DNA from: an uncultured Sphingomonadaceae bacterium
Lineage (GTDB): Bacteria; Pseudomonadota; Alphaproteobacteria; Sphingomonadales; Sphingomonadaceae
Assembly: GCA_947489315.1 (NCBI GenBank)
Contig: CANLCX010000005.1
Coordinates: 62,001 to 126,000 of the forward strand
Direction of reading: 5' to 3'
DNA: 64,000 bases
Shown here: one piece after another, positions 27,658-36,981 of the stretch
Numbering within the stretch: position 1 is the first letter of the stretch
Layout of the letters: each line of letters starts with the position of its first letter
Notes under the pieces: generated by a model
The model's database searches: none
What the model saw: only the letters and a program-made list of their open reading frames with translations
Told to the model about the DNA's origin: nothing
Translations under genes and position numbers: made by a program

Positions 27658-27876
27658 CTAGTCCAATCCGCTCCAAATTCCTATTGCCACCAGAATAGCC
27701 GCCATGATCAATTTCCACCACTGCCCAAACTCGTATAGATCTTTATCTTCATCCTTGGAGACAATGTCATATTCGATATTCACTGTGCCCGATTGCCGGC
27801 TGCTTATCCATGACAGACAAAACATGAAGGCTGCTGCGAACAAGAAATATGGAAAAGTCTCCGCGCTTATGCTCAT
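27658..27876 (-). CDS. Small two-helix membrane protein, unknown function
   Basis: 72 residues with hydrophobic segments at about 8-24 and 53-70 and a charged middle (YDIVSKDEDKDLYEFGQWWK). It lies between the DUF808 gene and mce, 3 bp before mce, on the same strand, which supports it as real. I recognise no domain. It could be a small accessory of the membrane protein encoded upstream, which is a guess from position only. Confidence 0.55.
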   Translation of the reverse strand: MSISAETFPYFLFAAAFMFCLSWISSRQSGTVNIEYDIVSKDEDKDLYEFGQWWKLIMAAILVAIGIWSGLD

Positions 27877-27931
27877 CGAACTTCTTCAGCAAAAAGGCTG
27901 GCAGAATGCAACAATGACAGATATTTGACCA

Positions 27932-28876
27932 TTAATGTGCTTTTCCATGCGGAATGATCTTGTGGACCAGCGGTGCAATCACGGCGCCAATGGCAACGCC
28001 CATTATACCCGACAATATCGCAAAGTTGATTCCGCTGGCAAATAGCTGTGCTGTTTCAGGGAATAGGCCAACCAGCGGATGTGAAATAACTTCGATAAGA
28101 TGCTCGGGCCCATGCCAGCCTACCGCTGCGATATTGTGCACCAGCAAGCCACCGCCAACCCATGCCATGGCCAGCGTCCCGATAATCGAGATAGTGGTCA
28201 GCAATTTCGGCATAAACGCCACCAGACCGCGCCCAAAGGAAGCGACGAATCCTTTATTTTCGGTCGCCAGATGCAGCCCGACATCATCCATTTTCACGAT
28301 CAGGGCGACCGTGCCATAGACGCCCACTGTTATCACGATACCGATCAGCGCGAGAATGATCCCCTGTTGCCACCAGACTTCATCGGTAACCTCGGACAGG
28401 GCGATGGCCATAATCTCTGCCGACAGGATGAAATCGGTGCGGATTGCGCCGGAAACCATCTCATCCTCGCGGCCGGGGCCTTCGACAATCGCGGGTTTAT
28501 CATGCTTGGTGGTCTCATCCACATGAAGCCATTCCAGCACCTTCTCCGCCGCTTCATAGCAGAGGAACAGACCGCCAAGGATCAAGATGATCGGGATCAG
28601 AAATGGTGCAAACTGACCAAGCAGAACGGCTGCAGGCAGCAGGAACAGAAGCTTGTTCTTGATTGATCCCTTGGCGATCTTCCAGATCATCGGCAATTCA
28701 CGCGACGGACTGAACCCGGTCACATATTGCGGCGTGACAGCGGCATCATCGATGACCACACCAGCAGATTTGGTTCCTGCACGCGCAGCGGCGGCGCCAA
28801 TATCATCAAGCGATGCGGCAGCGACCTTTGCAATGGCTGCGACGTCGTCGAGAAGAGCTACTAGTCCTGTTGGCAT
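27932..28876 (-). CDS. DUF808 (YedI-type) inner membrane protein
   Basis: 314 residues with about 7-8 membrane segments. The N-terminal LVALLDDVAAIAKVAAASLDDIGAAA, the VVIDDAAVTPQYVTGFSPSRELPMI stretch, LFLCYEAAEKVLEWLH and IRTDFILSAEIMAIALSEV are recognisable DUF808 landmarks. Function is unknown. It starts 10 bp after pccB, so it is in the propionyl-CoA operon by position. Confidence 0.88.
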   Translation of the reverse strand: MPTGLVALLDDVAAIAKVAAASLDDIGAAAARAGTKSAGVVIDDAAVTPQYVTGFSPSRELPMIWKIAKGSIKNKLLFLLPAAVLLGQFAPFLIPIILILGGLFLCYEAAEKVLEWLHVDETTKHDKPAIVEGPGREDEMVSGAIRTDFILSAEIMAIALSEVTDEVWWQQGIILALIGIVITVGVYGTVALIVKMDDVGLHLATENKGFVASFGRGLVAFMPKLLTTISIIGTLAMAWVGGGLLVHNIAAVGWHGPEHLIEVISHPLVGLFPETAQLFASGINFAILSGIMGVAIGAVIAPLVHKIIPHGKAH

Positions 28877-28886
28877 ATTCTAGCCC

Positions 28887-30413
28887 CTACAACGGAATAT
28901 TGTCATGCTTCTTCCAAGGATTCTCGAGCTGCTTGTTCCGAAGCTTCCGTAATCCCAACGCTACCCGACGCCGGGTTGAATGCGGCATGATTACTTCATC
29001 GATAAAACCCTTTTGTGCTGCGATAAACGGATTGGCGAAACGGGTTTCATATTCCGCAGTGTGCTCGGCTATTTCTTCCGGCGTCTTACCGCGGAAGATA
29101 ATCTCGACTGCGCCTTTTGCGCCCATCACCGCGATTTCCGCGGTCGGCCAAGCATAGTTTAGATCACCGCGCAAATGTTTTGACGCCATGACGTCATAGG
29201 CACCGCCATAGGCTTTGCGGGTGATGATGGTAATTTTTGGCACGGTTGCCTCGGCATAGGCGAAGAGCAGCTTTGCGCCATGTTTGATAATACCATTATG
29301 CTCTTGGGACGTGCCGGGCAGGAAACCAGGAACATCCACCAAGGTGACAATCGGAATATTAAACGCATCGCAATAGCGGACAAAACGCGCCGCTTTCTTG
29401 GATGCATTGATGTCGAGGCAGCCGGCGAGCACCATGGGCTGATTCGCAACCACTCCAACCGTAGAACCTTCCATCCGGCCAAAACCGCAAATGATATTGC
29501 CCGCATGAGCTGGTTGAATTTCAAAAAACTCGCCTTCATCAACCATTTTGCGGATGACTTCGTGCATATCATAAGGCTGGTTTGCATTGGCCGGGATCAG
29601 CGTGTCGAGGCTTTCTTCCAACCGGTCCCAAGGATCAGCAGTTGGCCGCTCCGGCACTTCTTCACGGTTGCTCAGCGGCATATAATCTATGAAATCACGC
29701 GCTGCGAGCAACGCTTCAATATCATTTTCATAAGCAACATCGGCAACGCTGGTTTTGGTTGTGTGGGTTACTGCCCCACCTAATTCTTCCTGCGTCACAA
29801 TCTCGTTGGTCACGGTCTTCACCACATCCGGACCAGTTACAAACATATAACTGCTATCTTTCACCATGAAGATGAAGTCCGTCATCGCTGGTGAATAGAC
29901 CGCTCCGCCCGCACAGGGGCCCATGATCAGGCTAAGTTGTGGAACGACGCCGCTAGCCAGCACATTACGCTGAAACACATCGGCATAGCCGCCGAGAGAT
30001 GCAACGCCTTCCTGAATACGCGCTCCGCCGCTGTCATTAATGCCAATGACTGGCGCACCAACCTTCATGGCGTTTTCGAGGACCTTGCAGATTTTTTCGG
30101 CATGGCGTTCGCTAAGCGAACCACCGAAAACCGTAAAATCCTGCGAGAAGACAAATATCAAACGACCATTGATCGTACCGGAGCCGGTTACAACGCCGTC
30201 CCCAGCAATCTTCGTCTCATCCATGCCGAAATCGACACAATTATGTTCGACATACATATCGATTTCTTCAAAAGACCCTTCGTCGAGAAGTATCTCAATC
30301 CGTTCGCGTGCGGTCAGTTTGCCCTTGGCATGCTGACTATCAATTCGTTTTTGCCCGCCGCCGAGCATGGCTTCTGCGCGCTTGGCTTCTAGTTGTGCGA
30401 TAATGTCTGACAT
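28887..30413 (-). CDS. pccB: Propionyl-CoA carboxylase beta subunit (carboxyltransferase)
   Basis: 508 residues. N-terminal and C-terminal crotonase-like carboxyltransferase halves: [56 protein letters not shown] (here [17 protein letters not shown]), and [40 protein letters not shown]. It transfers CO2 from biotin on PccA to propionyl-CoA. It is the first gene of the run toward pccA; a perfect palindrome lies about 80 bp upstream. Confidence 0.93.
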   Translation of the reverse strand: MSDIIAQLEAKRAEAMLGGGQKRIDSQHAKGKLTARERIEILLDEGSFEEIDMYVEHNCVDFGMDETKIAGDGVVTGSGTINGRLIFVFSQDFTVFGGSLSERHAEKICKVLENAMKVGAPVIGINDSGGARIQEGVASLGGYADVFQRNVLASGVVPQLSLIMGPCAGGAVYSPAMTDFIFMVKDSSYMFVTGPDVVKTVTNEIVTQEELGGAVTHTTKTSVADVAYENDIEALLAARDFIDYMPLSNREEVPERPTADPWDRLEESLDTLIPANANQPYDMHEVIRKMVDEGEFFEIQPAHAGNIICGFGRMEGSTVGVVANQPMVLAGCLDINASKKAARFVRYCDAFNIPIVTLVDVPGFLPGTSQEHNGIIKHGAKLLFAYAEATVPKITIITRKAYGGAYDVMASKHLRGDLNYAWPTAEIAVMGAKGAVEIIFRGKTPEEIAEHTAEYETRFANPFIAAQKGFIDEVIMPHSTRRRVALGLRKLRNKQLENPWKKHDNIPL

Positions 30414-30491
30414 TCATCCCCCGACTGTGAATCACTAGGTACGATCAGCCCTAGTCAATGCACAGCTGGTTAGGCAATCGTCAATATCAAA

Positions 30492-30507
30492 TTAATCGAC
30501 CGATTAA
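30492..30507. promoter_or_regulatory. Perfect palindrome upstream of pccB, candidate operator
   Basis: TTAATCG-AC-CGATTAA (30492-30507) is a 16-bp perfect dyad, 79 bp upstream of the pccB ATG and about 35 bp past the gor stop. Its form suits a dimeric regulator of the TetR type. It is not followed by a T run in either direction, so it is not an obvious terminator. The regulator is unknown. Confidence 0.35.
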
Positions 30508-30542
30508 GTTACTTTTGAAACGGCTCGTTCCGTAGCGTCATC

Positions 30543-31889
30543 CTATTTGAACAATACCAATTCCTCGGCCATGCTAGGGTGCAATGCTACCGTATCGTCA
30601 AATGCTTGCTTGGTTAGTCCTGCTTTGACAGCGATTGCGGCGGCTTGCAAAATCTCAGGTGCATCCGGTCCGATCATATGCAGGCCCAGTATCTTATCAC
30701 TGGTTGCTTCAACAATCATTTTATAAAGGCTGCGCTCGGGGCGATCAGCAAAAGCATTGCGCATCGCTCGAAAATCCGACGAATAGACTTTGATATTGCC
30801 ATATTGCGTCCGCGCTTCTCCTTCGGTCAAACCCACCGAAGCGATGGGTGGCTGTGAGAAAACAGCTGATGGGATGCAGCGATAATCGACCGTTTTAGGG
30901 TCGTTGTTAAACATTGTATCAGCAAACGCCTGTCCTTCACGGATGGCAACTGGGGTTAGCTGAACGCGGTCGGTGACATCGCCAACAGCATAGATGCTGT
31001 CAACATTGGTTTGGCTATATTCGTCGACCTTGATTGCGCCCTTTTCATTGGTTTCTACACCGGCATTTTCCAGACCAAGTCCTTGGATCTTCGGGCTTCG
31101 ACCAGTGGCGATCAGTACGACATCGGCCTGCACTGCATCTTTACCATCCATGTAGACATCGAAACCACCATCATCGCGCTGTTCGATTTTGTCGAAGGTG
31201 CAGTTGAACTTATAACTTATGCCTTTGGCCAGAGAGATTTGCAGCAACCTATCACGCAGGCTTTCATCATAACCACGCAATATGACGTCCGAGCGATTGA
31301 CGACAGTAACTTCGCTGCCCAATCCGTTAAATATGCCAGCAAATTCATTGGCAATATAACCGCCACCGGCAATGATGACTTTCTTGGGTAGTTTTTCCAG
31401 ATGGAACATTTCATTCGATGTTTGCGCTAGTTCACTACCAGGAAAATCAGGTTTAACCGGCCATGCTCCCACAGCGATCAATATATATTTCGCGGTGACG
31501 GTCTTGCCACTCGAGAGCTTCACTTCATGCGGACCGACAATCTCGGCGCGCTCTAGAATGATTTCAACATCATGGTTTTTCAGTGTTTCAGTGTAAGCGT
31601 TGTTAAGCCTATCAACGTCTGACAGGATATGATCGCGCAGCTTGGTCCAATCGAACTTGGCATTTTCCCAAGTCCAACCAAAATTCTTTCCGTCTTCGAG
31701 ATCTTCCGAAAAATGTGAACCGTAAACCAGCATCTTTTTGGGCACGCAGCCGCGAATGACACAGGTACCGCCAACGCGATATTCTTCGGCAACAGCGACT
31801 TTGGCGCCATAGGAAGCCGATACGCGCGCGGCTCGTGTTCCACCTGATCCTGCGCCAATGACAAACAGGTCATAATCATATTTTGACAT
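30543..31889 (-). CDS. gor: Glutathione-disulfide reductase
   Basis: 448 residues. FAD motif [14 protein letters not shown] (12-25), redox pair C43/C48 in GGTCVIRGCVPKK, NADPH-side GGGYIANEFAGIFNGLG followed by VNRSD, FAD-binding YAVGDVT, and the C-terminal dimer motif LHPSMAEELV with the active-site H and E. The absence of the lipoamide-dehydrogenase-type motif and the R in VNRSD support NADPH and glutathione. Start: ATG 31889 has AAGGAA upstream; the extension to 31907 does not. It lies 18 bp after pgi and may be co-transcribed, linking NADPH from the oxidative branch to thiol reduction. Confidence 0.9.
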   Translation of the reverse strand: MSKYDYDLFVIGAGSGGTRAARVSASYGAKVAVAEEYRVGGTCVIRGCVPKKMLVYGSHFSEDLEDGKNFGWTWENAKFDWTKLRDHILSDVDRLNNAYTETLKNHDVEIILERAEIVGPHEVKLSSGKTVTAKYILIAVGAWPVKPDFPGSELAQTSNEMFHLEKLPKKVIIAGGGYIANEFAGIFNGLGSEVTVVNRSDVILRGYDESLRDRLLQISLAKGISYKFNCTFDKIEQRDDGGFDVYMDGKDAVQADVVLIATGRSPKIQGLGLENAGVETNEKGAIKVDEYSQTNVDSIYAVGDVTDRVQLTPVAIREGQAFADTMFNNDPKTVDYRCIPSAVFSQPPIASVGLTEGEARTQYGNIKVYSSDFRAMRNAFADRPERSLYKMIVEATSDKILGLHMIGPDAPEILQAAAIAVKAGLTKQAFDDTVALHPSMAEELVLFK

Positions 31890-31907
31890 TATAAGTTCCT
31901 TGATCAC

Positions 31908-33455
31908 TCAGGCAGGAAATGCCCGGTTTTTTAGTATTTCGGTCGAAGGGTCCATTTGGTTACCATCGTCCGCCAAAAGCGCATTGGTCATTTCCTTACC
32001 CAGTTCTACGCCAAACTGATCGTAAGGGTTAATGCCCAAAAGCACGGCATTCGCGAAGGTACGATGCTCGTAAAAGGCTATAAGGGCCCCCAAAGTTTTG
32101 CCATCAAGATCATCCAGTAACAGCGTCACGCTCGGCCTGTCGCCCGGATAATTTCGATTAGGGTCATCGGATTTTTTGCCGGTCATTAACGCTGCACCCT
32201 GAGCAAAACAGTTTAGCAGCAAGCCGTGATGATGTTCTTCGGCCAGTAAGTGGCCCGGTTCAATTACAGCAAGAAACTCGACCGGCACCAAGTGCGTCCC
32301 TTGATGCAGCAATTGAAAAACAGCATGCTGCGCGTCGGTACCTACCCCGCCCCAAACGATCGGGCTGCTATGGCGGTCGAGCGGTTTGCCATCGGCCATT
32401 ACGGACTTGCCGTTGCTCTCCATTTCGAGCTGTTGCAGATAGTCGGGCAATAGTTTCAGTCGTTCGTCATAGGCGAAGACGGCTCGCGTCTCGCAGTTCC
32501 GGACCTGACTATAATATTGGTCACAAAAGGCAGCGATCACAGGGATATTCTGGTCGAAAGATGTGTCTTTGAAATGCTGATCCATTTCCGCCGCGCCAGC
32601 GAGCAGGTCGTCAAAAACCTCCATACCGAGAGTTAGGGCGACGCTGAACCCGATGGATGACCAGAGCGAGTAGCGCCCGCCGACCGTCTCTGAGAAAGGC
32701 AATATGCGGCTTTCGTCAATGCCCCATTCCACAGCCTTCTCCGGCATCGCGGTTAAGGCTATAATTTTGCCAAACGGGTCGGATACACCCTGTTCGGTCA
32801 TCCATTCGATCACGGAACGGGCATTGAGGAAGGTTTCGGCGGTGGTAAAACTTTTAGAGGCAACGACTAACAGCGTTTTATGAGCATCAAAGCGCTCCAA
32901 CACAGGCTCTAGCGCAGAGCCGTCAATGTTCGAGATGGCAGCCGTTTCATATTTCTCATCGCCAATTTTTAGAGCTTCCAGCAGCAATTCCGGTCCCAAA
33001 GCCGATCCGCCAATACCGAGATGGATAATATGCTCGATATCGCCCAACACGCCTGCTTCTATCGCTTGAACCAAGCCTTGCATCCGGTTTTTGAGTAAGC
33101 GAGCATTTTCAACGCTGGTCTCGGCACCAATACCGCGTTCTGCAGTATGCTCTGCTGCGCGTTCTTCGCTGATATTGATGGCAACACCGGTCATAAGCGC
33201 TTCAATTTGGTCAGCTAGGCCTTTGTCTTCAGCCAGTTTCAGAAAGTTCTCAAGCAACCCTTTCTCCAGGTGAGTTTTTGAAAAATCGAAATAAATTCCA
33301 GATTGCTCATGACTAAATTGCGCCACCCGATCAGGGTTTTCTTCAAACAACGAGGTTAATGTCGTTGCAGGTTGGGTTTCAATCGCGTTCCAATGATCCA
33401 AAATATATTCTTTCTGTTTATTTCTAAAGACCTGCACACCCCATATTTCAGCCAT
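31908..33455 (-). CDS. pgi: Glucose-6-phosphate isomerase
   Basis: 515 residues. Interconverts glucose 6-phosphate and fructose 6-phosphate. Landmarks: HLGIGGSALGPELLLEAL, VVASKSFTTAETFLNARS, EWGIDESRILPFSETVGGRYSLWSSIGF, QMESNGKSV-like (here EMESNGKSV) and the HQGTHLVPVEFLAV region. The frame extends to 33548, but ATG 33455 starts the normal protein, leaves about 100 bp for a divergent promoter with lepB, and the longer version has no homology-like sequence. Confidence 0.93.
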   Translation of the reverse strand: MAEIWGVQVFRNKQKEYILDHWNAIETQPATTLTSLFEENPDRVAQFSHEQSGIYFDFSKTHLEKGLLENFLKLAEDKGLADQIEALMTGVAINISEERAAEHTAERGIGAETSVENARLLKNRMQGLVQAIEAGVLGDIEHIIHLGIGGSALGPELLLEALKIGDEKYETAAISNIDGSALEPVLERFDAHKTLLVVASKSFTTAETFLNARSVIEWMTEQGVSDPFGKIIALTAMPEKAVEWGIDESRILPFSETVGGRYSLWSSIGFSVALTLGMEVFDDLLAGAAEMDQHFKDTSFDQNIPVIAAFCDQYYSQVRNCETRAVFAYDERLKLLPDYLQQLEMESNGKSVMADGKPLDRHSSPIVWGGVGTDAQHAVFQLLHQGTHLVPVEFLAVIEPGHLLAEEHHHGLLLNCFAQGAALMTGKKSDDPNRNYPGDRPSVTLLLDDLDGKTLGALIAFYEHRTFANAVLLGINPYDQFGVELGKEMTNALLADDGNQMDPSTEILKNRAFPA

Positions 33456-33557
33456 AGCTCTATCTTGCGGCGCTCTTATGAACAAGGTCAAATCACAGGG
33501 GTTTGTCGAACCATACTGTCTCTTGACCGCAGGCATCAATATAAGCAAAGGGGCGCG

Positions 33558-34364
33558 ATGAAAGATAAAACCGCTCAGCCGTCCGAAACGCGCGAATTCC
33601 TTACATTTCTAGTAAAACTAGCTCTGTTTGTCATTATTTTGCGCAGCTTTATCGTTTCGCCTTTCAATATCCCATCCGAATCCATGCAGCCTCGGTTGAT
33701 GGTTGGCGATTATCTGCTGGTCGCAAAATGGCCTTATGGTTATTCCAAATATAGCATGCCGTTTAGCGTACCGATCATCCCGGGTCGGCTACTGGCCAAT
33801 AAACCAGATCCTGGGGATGTTGTTGTTTTCAAGGCGCCACCAAGCGCAACCGATGATTATATCAAACGCGTGATCGGACTATCGGGCGACATCATCCAAG
33901 TGACCAACGGTGCGGTTTCCATCAACGACGTGGAAGTGGCTCGCAAGAAGGTGGATGATTACACACATCTCGTATCACCCAATAGCCCTTGCTATGCTGA
34001 CTATTTCGAAACGACCAACGAAAATGGCGCTCTTATATGTCGCTACCCGCAATATGAAGAGACCTTACCCAATGGCAGGAGTTTCCGCGTATTGGATGTA
34101 ACAGAGGGGTCTGTGGGCGACGATACCGAGAGCTTTGTCGTACCAGATGGTCATATGTTCCTGATGGGCGACAATCGTGATCGCAGCGCAGATAGCCGTT
34201 TCCCTGCCGTTGAAGGACAAGCCATTGGTATGGTTCCAGAGGAAAATCTGGTAGGACGAGCGCTTGTATCTGTATTCTCAACCGACGGTTCAGCGGAATG
34301 GATCAAGCCATGGACCTGGTTCAGCGCCGCGCGGTGGGATCGCATTGGAGAGAGCTTTGAATAA
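33558..34364 (+). CDS. lepB: Signal peptidase I
   Basis: 268 residues. One N-terminal membrane helix (about 14-33), catalytic serine S42 in NIPSESMQPRLMVGDY and general-base lysine K103 in DDYIKRVIGLSGD, then GDNRDRSADSRF near the C-terminus. It cleaves signal peptides on the periplasmic side of the inner membrane. Start: the frame opens at 33372, inside pgi on the other strand; ATG 33558 has AAAGGGG 5-11 nt upstream and gives the standard topology. First gene of lepB-rnc-era. Confidence 0.95.
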   Translation: MKDKTAQPSETREFLTFLVKLALFVIILRSFIVSPFNIPSESMQPRLMVGDYLLVAKWPYGYSKYSMPFSVPIIPGRLLANKPDPGDVVVFKAPPSATDDYIKRVIGLSGDIIQVTNGAVSINDVEVARKKVDDYTHLVSPNSPCYADYFETTNENGALICRYPQYEETLPNGRSFRVLDVTEGSVGDDTESFVVPDGHMFLMGDNRDRSADSRFPAVEGQAIGMVPEENLVGRALVSVFSTDGSAEWIKPWTWFSAARWDRIGESFE

Positions 34365-35025
34365 ACCAGAATTTCTTGACTGGCTTACCGAGCTCACCGG
34401 ATTAAAGCCGGGTGATGAAGCATATTATATCCGCGCCTTCACCCATGGCAGCTTTGGCGATGAAGACTATCAGCGTCTAGAATTTCTGGGTGATCGCGTC
34501 CTCGGTTTAACCATCGCATCGCAGCTTTATGAGCAGTTTCCCAATGAGCCCGAAGGGCAATTATCGCAGCGTCTGAACGGTCTAGTGTCCGGTAAAGTCT
34601 GCGGAGAGATTGCTCGGGATTTGGGTATCTCGGATTATCTGTTGCTTGGTAAGCAAGCGCGAGATGATGGGGCGCGACAGAGCGCGAAGGTTCTGGGTGA
34701 CGTCATGGAGTCACTCATCGGTGCCGTTTATCTCGATCATGGCATGGACGCGGCCAAAGGTTTTATCCTCAAATATTGGGGCAATCGCATTTCGGGGATG
34801 GCGAAGGATATCCGGCATCCTAAATCTGCGCTGCAGGAATGGGCAGCCGCACATAATCGCAAAATGCCGATTTACGAGCTGGTCGAAAAAGTAGGCCCAC
34901 ATCATGACCTACGCTTCACAGTTAAGGCCGTTATCAACAAGGTTGGAGAAGTGGAAGCAACAGCTTCCTCCATTCAAACTGCCGAAACAACAGCCGCGAA
35001 ACTCTTTCTGGAAAAATATACATGA
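34357..35025 (+). CDS. rnc: Ribonuclease III
   Basis: 222 residues. Cleaves double-stranded RNA in rRNA and mRNA processing. The nuclease domain shows EDYQRLEFLGDRVLGLTIA and DVMESLIGAVYLDHG (metal-binding E and D); a dsRNA-binding domain follows (PKSALQEWAAAHNRKMPIYEL...FTVKAVINKVGE). Start: TTG at 34357 (LNKPEFLDWL) overlaps the lepB end by 8 bp and has GGAG 6 nt upstream; no ATG gives a normal N-terminus. The stop overlaps the era start (ATGA). Confidence 0.93.
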   Translation: MNKPEFLDWLTELTGLKPGDEAYYIRAFTHGSFGDEDYQRLEFLGDRVLGLTIASQLYEQFPNEPEGQLSQRLNGLVSGKVCGEIARDLGISDYLLLGKQARDDGARQSAKVLGDVMESLIGAVYLDHGMDAAKGFILKYWGNRISGMAKDIRHPKSALQEWAAAHNRKMPIYELVEKVGPHHDLRFTVKAVINKVGEVEATASSIQTAETTAAKLFLEKYT

Positions 35026-35930
35026 CCGAACCATCCGCGCCCCCAAAATGTGGAGTAGTGGCGCTGATCGGCGCGCCCAATGCAGGCAAATCGACATTGA
35101 TCAATGCCCTTGTTGGTCAAAAGGTCGCTATTACTAGCGCTAAACCGCAAACCACACGGACACGTTTGCTGGGCATCGCGATGGAGAAAAATACACAGCT
35201 GTTGCTGGTCGATACCCCCGGCATTTTTGAACCGCACCGCCGATTGGACCGGGCAATGGTATCCGCGGCCTGGGATGGTGCAGAAGACGCGGATATCATC
35301 GTTTTTCTGGTGGACTCGCGCGCTGGCCTGGGCCCCAAGGTTACTTCGATTGTCGAACGGATTAAGCACAGGAAAGAGAAAATCATTCTTGTGCTCAACA
35401 AGGTTGATATTGCGGCGAAAGACAAATTGCTCAATCACGCGTCAAAGCTGAATGATCTCTCGGTCTTTGATGAAACCTTTTTCGTTAGCGCCAAAACCGG
35501 TGATGGGCTGGAAGAACTCAGATCCTATTTGGTGGCCGCAATGCCGGATGGCCCGTGGCATTTCCCAGAAGATCAGGTTTCCGACGCCAGCGAGCGGATT
35601 TTGGCCGCAGAAATCACGCGAGAACAGGTTTTCCGTCAGCTCCATGCCGAGCTGCCTTACGCGATAGCCATTGCGATGGAGCAATATAAGGAACGGGAAG
35701 ACGGTTCTCTGGAAATCCACCAACAGATTCTGGTCGAAAAGAGCAGTCAACGGGCGATCATTCTCGGCAAAGGCGGCCATCAGATCAAGGATATAGGCGC
35801 CAAAGCGCGCGCCGAGCTATCCGAGATATTGGGTAAAACCGTTCATCTCTATCTCCACGTCAAGGTCAGCGCGAATTGGGATGAAGATAAAAGCCTCTAT
35901 CAGGATATGGGGCTCGATTGGGTTAAGTAG
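35022..35930 (+). CDS. era: GTPase Era, 30S ribosome assembly factor
   Basis: 302 residues. G1 GAPNAGKST, G2 effector region KPQTTRTRLLGI, G3 DTPG, G4 NKVD and G5 SAK are all visible, followed by the C-terminal KH domain with IILGKGGHQIKDIGAKAR. It binds 16S rRNA near the 3' end and is coupled to rnc by ATGA overlap, the common arrangement in proteobacteria. Probably associated with the inner face of the membrane and the ribosome. It ends the lepB-rnc-era operon. Confidence 0.96.
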   Translation: MTEPSAPPKCGVVALIGAPNAGKSTLINALVGQKVAITSAKPQTTRTRLLGIAMEKNTQLLLVDTPGIFEPHRRLDRAMVSAAWDGAEDADIIVFLVDSRAGLGPKVTSIVERIKHRKEKIILVLNKVDIAAKDKLLNHASKLNDLSVFDETFFVSAKTGDGLEELRSYLVAAMPDGPWHFPEDQVSDASERILAAEITREQVFRQLHAELPYAIAIAMEQYKEREDGSLEIHQQILVEKSSQRAIILGKGGHQIKDIGAKARAELSEILGKTVHLYLHVKVSANWDEDKSLYQDMGLDWVK

Positions 35931-36037
35931 CCACCGCGCCTTAGTTCTGCCGTCAACTGCGCAGCCTCCCAGCAAAACTTGATGTAGCGCATGATTTGTT
36001 GCACACTCGCATGATGTTTCCACGAGGAGGGAATATC

Positions 36038-36820
36038 ATGAGCACAGGCCAACAAGCTCAGATCGCGCCAGCAGCAGTCGCAAACGATCTCACCGTCAGT
36101 GACCTTCGCACCGCCCTTGCCGCAGGTTGGGCGGATTTCAGGGCCTATCCTTTATTCGGGCTATTTTTCGCAGGCATCTATGTAATTGCTGGAATGCTTC
36201 TCTATTTCGGACTGTTTGTCCGCGGCGAAATCGCTTGGCTGGTCCCGGTCGCGGCGGGATTTCCATTGCTCGCGCCCTTTGTGGCCGTGGGTCTTTATGA
36301 AGTCAGCCGCCGCCGCGAAGCCGGCCTGCCGATGCGTTGGCGAGCGGTCCTCGGGGCGCTGCGGGGGCATGGCGACGAGCAAATATTGAGCATGGGCGTT
36401 ATCCTGTTTGTTGCCTTCGCCTTCTGGCTGATGGTCGCCCACGGCATATTCGCTATCTTTCTAGCCGAATCCGGCATTGGATCAGAGTCGCTGGAACTGT
36501 TCCGCACCGGCGCGGGCATCATGATGTTGCTCGTCGGCAGTATCGTGGGCGGGCTTATGGGGCTGGCCTTTTATGCGGTCACGGTCGTCAGTCTGCCGAT
36601 GCTGGTCGATCGGGAAGTTGACTTTATCACAGCGATCATCGTGAGTTTGGCAACTGTGCGGTCCAACAAAGCCGTTTTGTTAGCTTGGGCCGTCATGATT
36701 GCGATCGCGCTGTTTGTCGCCATGCTCCCGCTCTTTCTGGGGCTTCTCGTTGTGCTTCCGGTGCTTGGACATGCCACCTGGCATTTATATCGTCGTTCGG
36801 TCAGCCAGTCCGGCGCCTGA
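36038..36820 (+). CDS. DUF2189 family integral membrane protein
   Basis: 260 residues with six hydrophobic segments. DLRTALAAGWADFRAYPLFGLFFAGIY, FPLLAPFVAVGLYEVSRRREAG, and GHATWHLYRR are recognisable DUF2189 features. Function unknown; this family is frequent in alphaproteobacteria. Start: ATG 36038 has GAGGAGGG 7 nt upstream, better than 35996. It stands alone between era and a methyltransferase gene. Confidence 0.85.
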   Translation: MSTGQQAQIAPAAVANDLTVSDLRTALAAGWADFRAYPLFGLFFAGIYVIAGMLLYFGLFVRGEIAWLVPVAAGFPLLAPFVAVGLYEVSRRREAGLPMRWRAVLGALRGHGDEQILSMGVILFVAFAFWLMVAHGIFAIFLAESGIGSESLELFRTGAGIMMLLVGSIVGGLMGLAFYAVTVVSLPMLVDREVDFITAIIVSLATVRSNKAVLLAWAVMIAIALFVAMLPLFLGLLVVLPVLGHATWHLYRRSVSQSGA

Positions 36821-36981
36821 TGACCTGTCGGCTTTATCCCGAAAGCAGACTCTAAACTTAGCAATGTTAAATCAGCCGCAGGTAATACAAGATCAAAACC
36901 ACGACCATGAAAACCTTAGCTATCGGGTTGCGGATAAACATGATAGTCACTTCGCAGGGTCGCTGATCGGGAGACAGCGAA

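Noticed and set aside
33456-33548. Longer start of pgi
   Set aside because: It would eat the divergent promoter region toward lepB and adds residues without family likeness.
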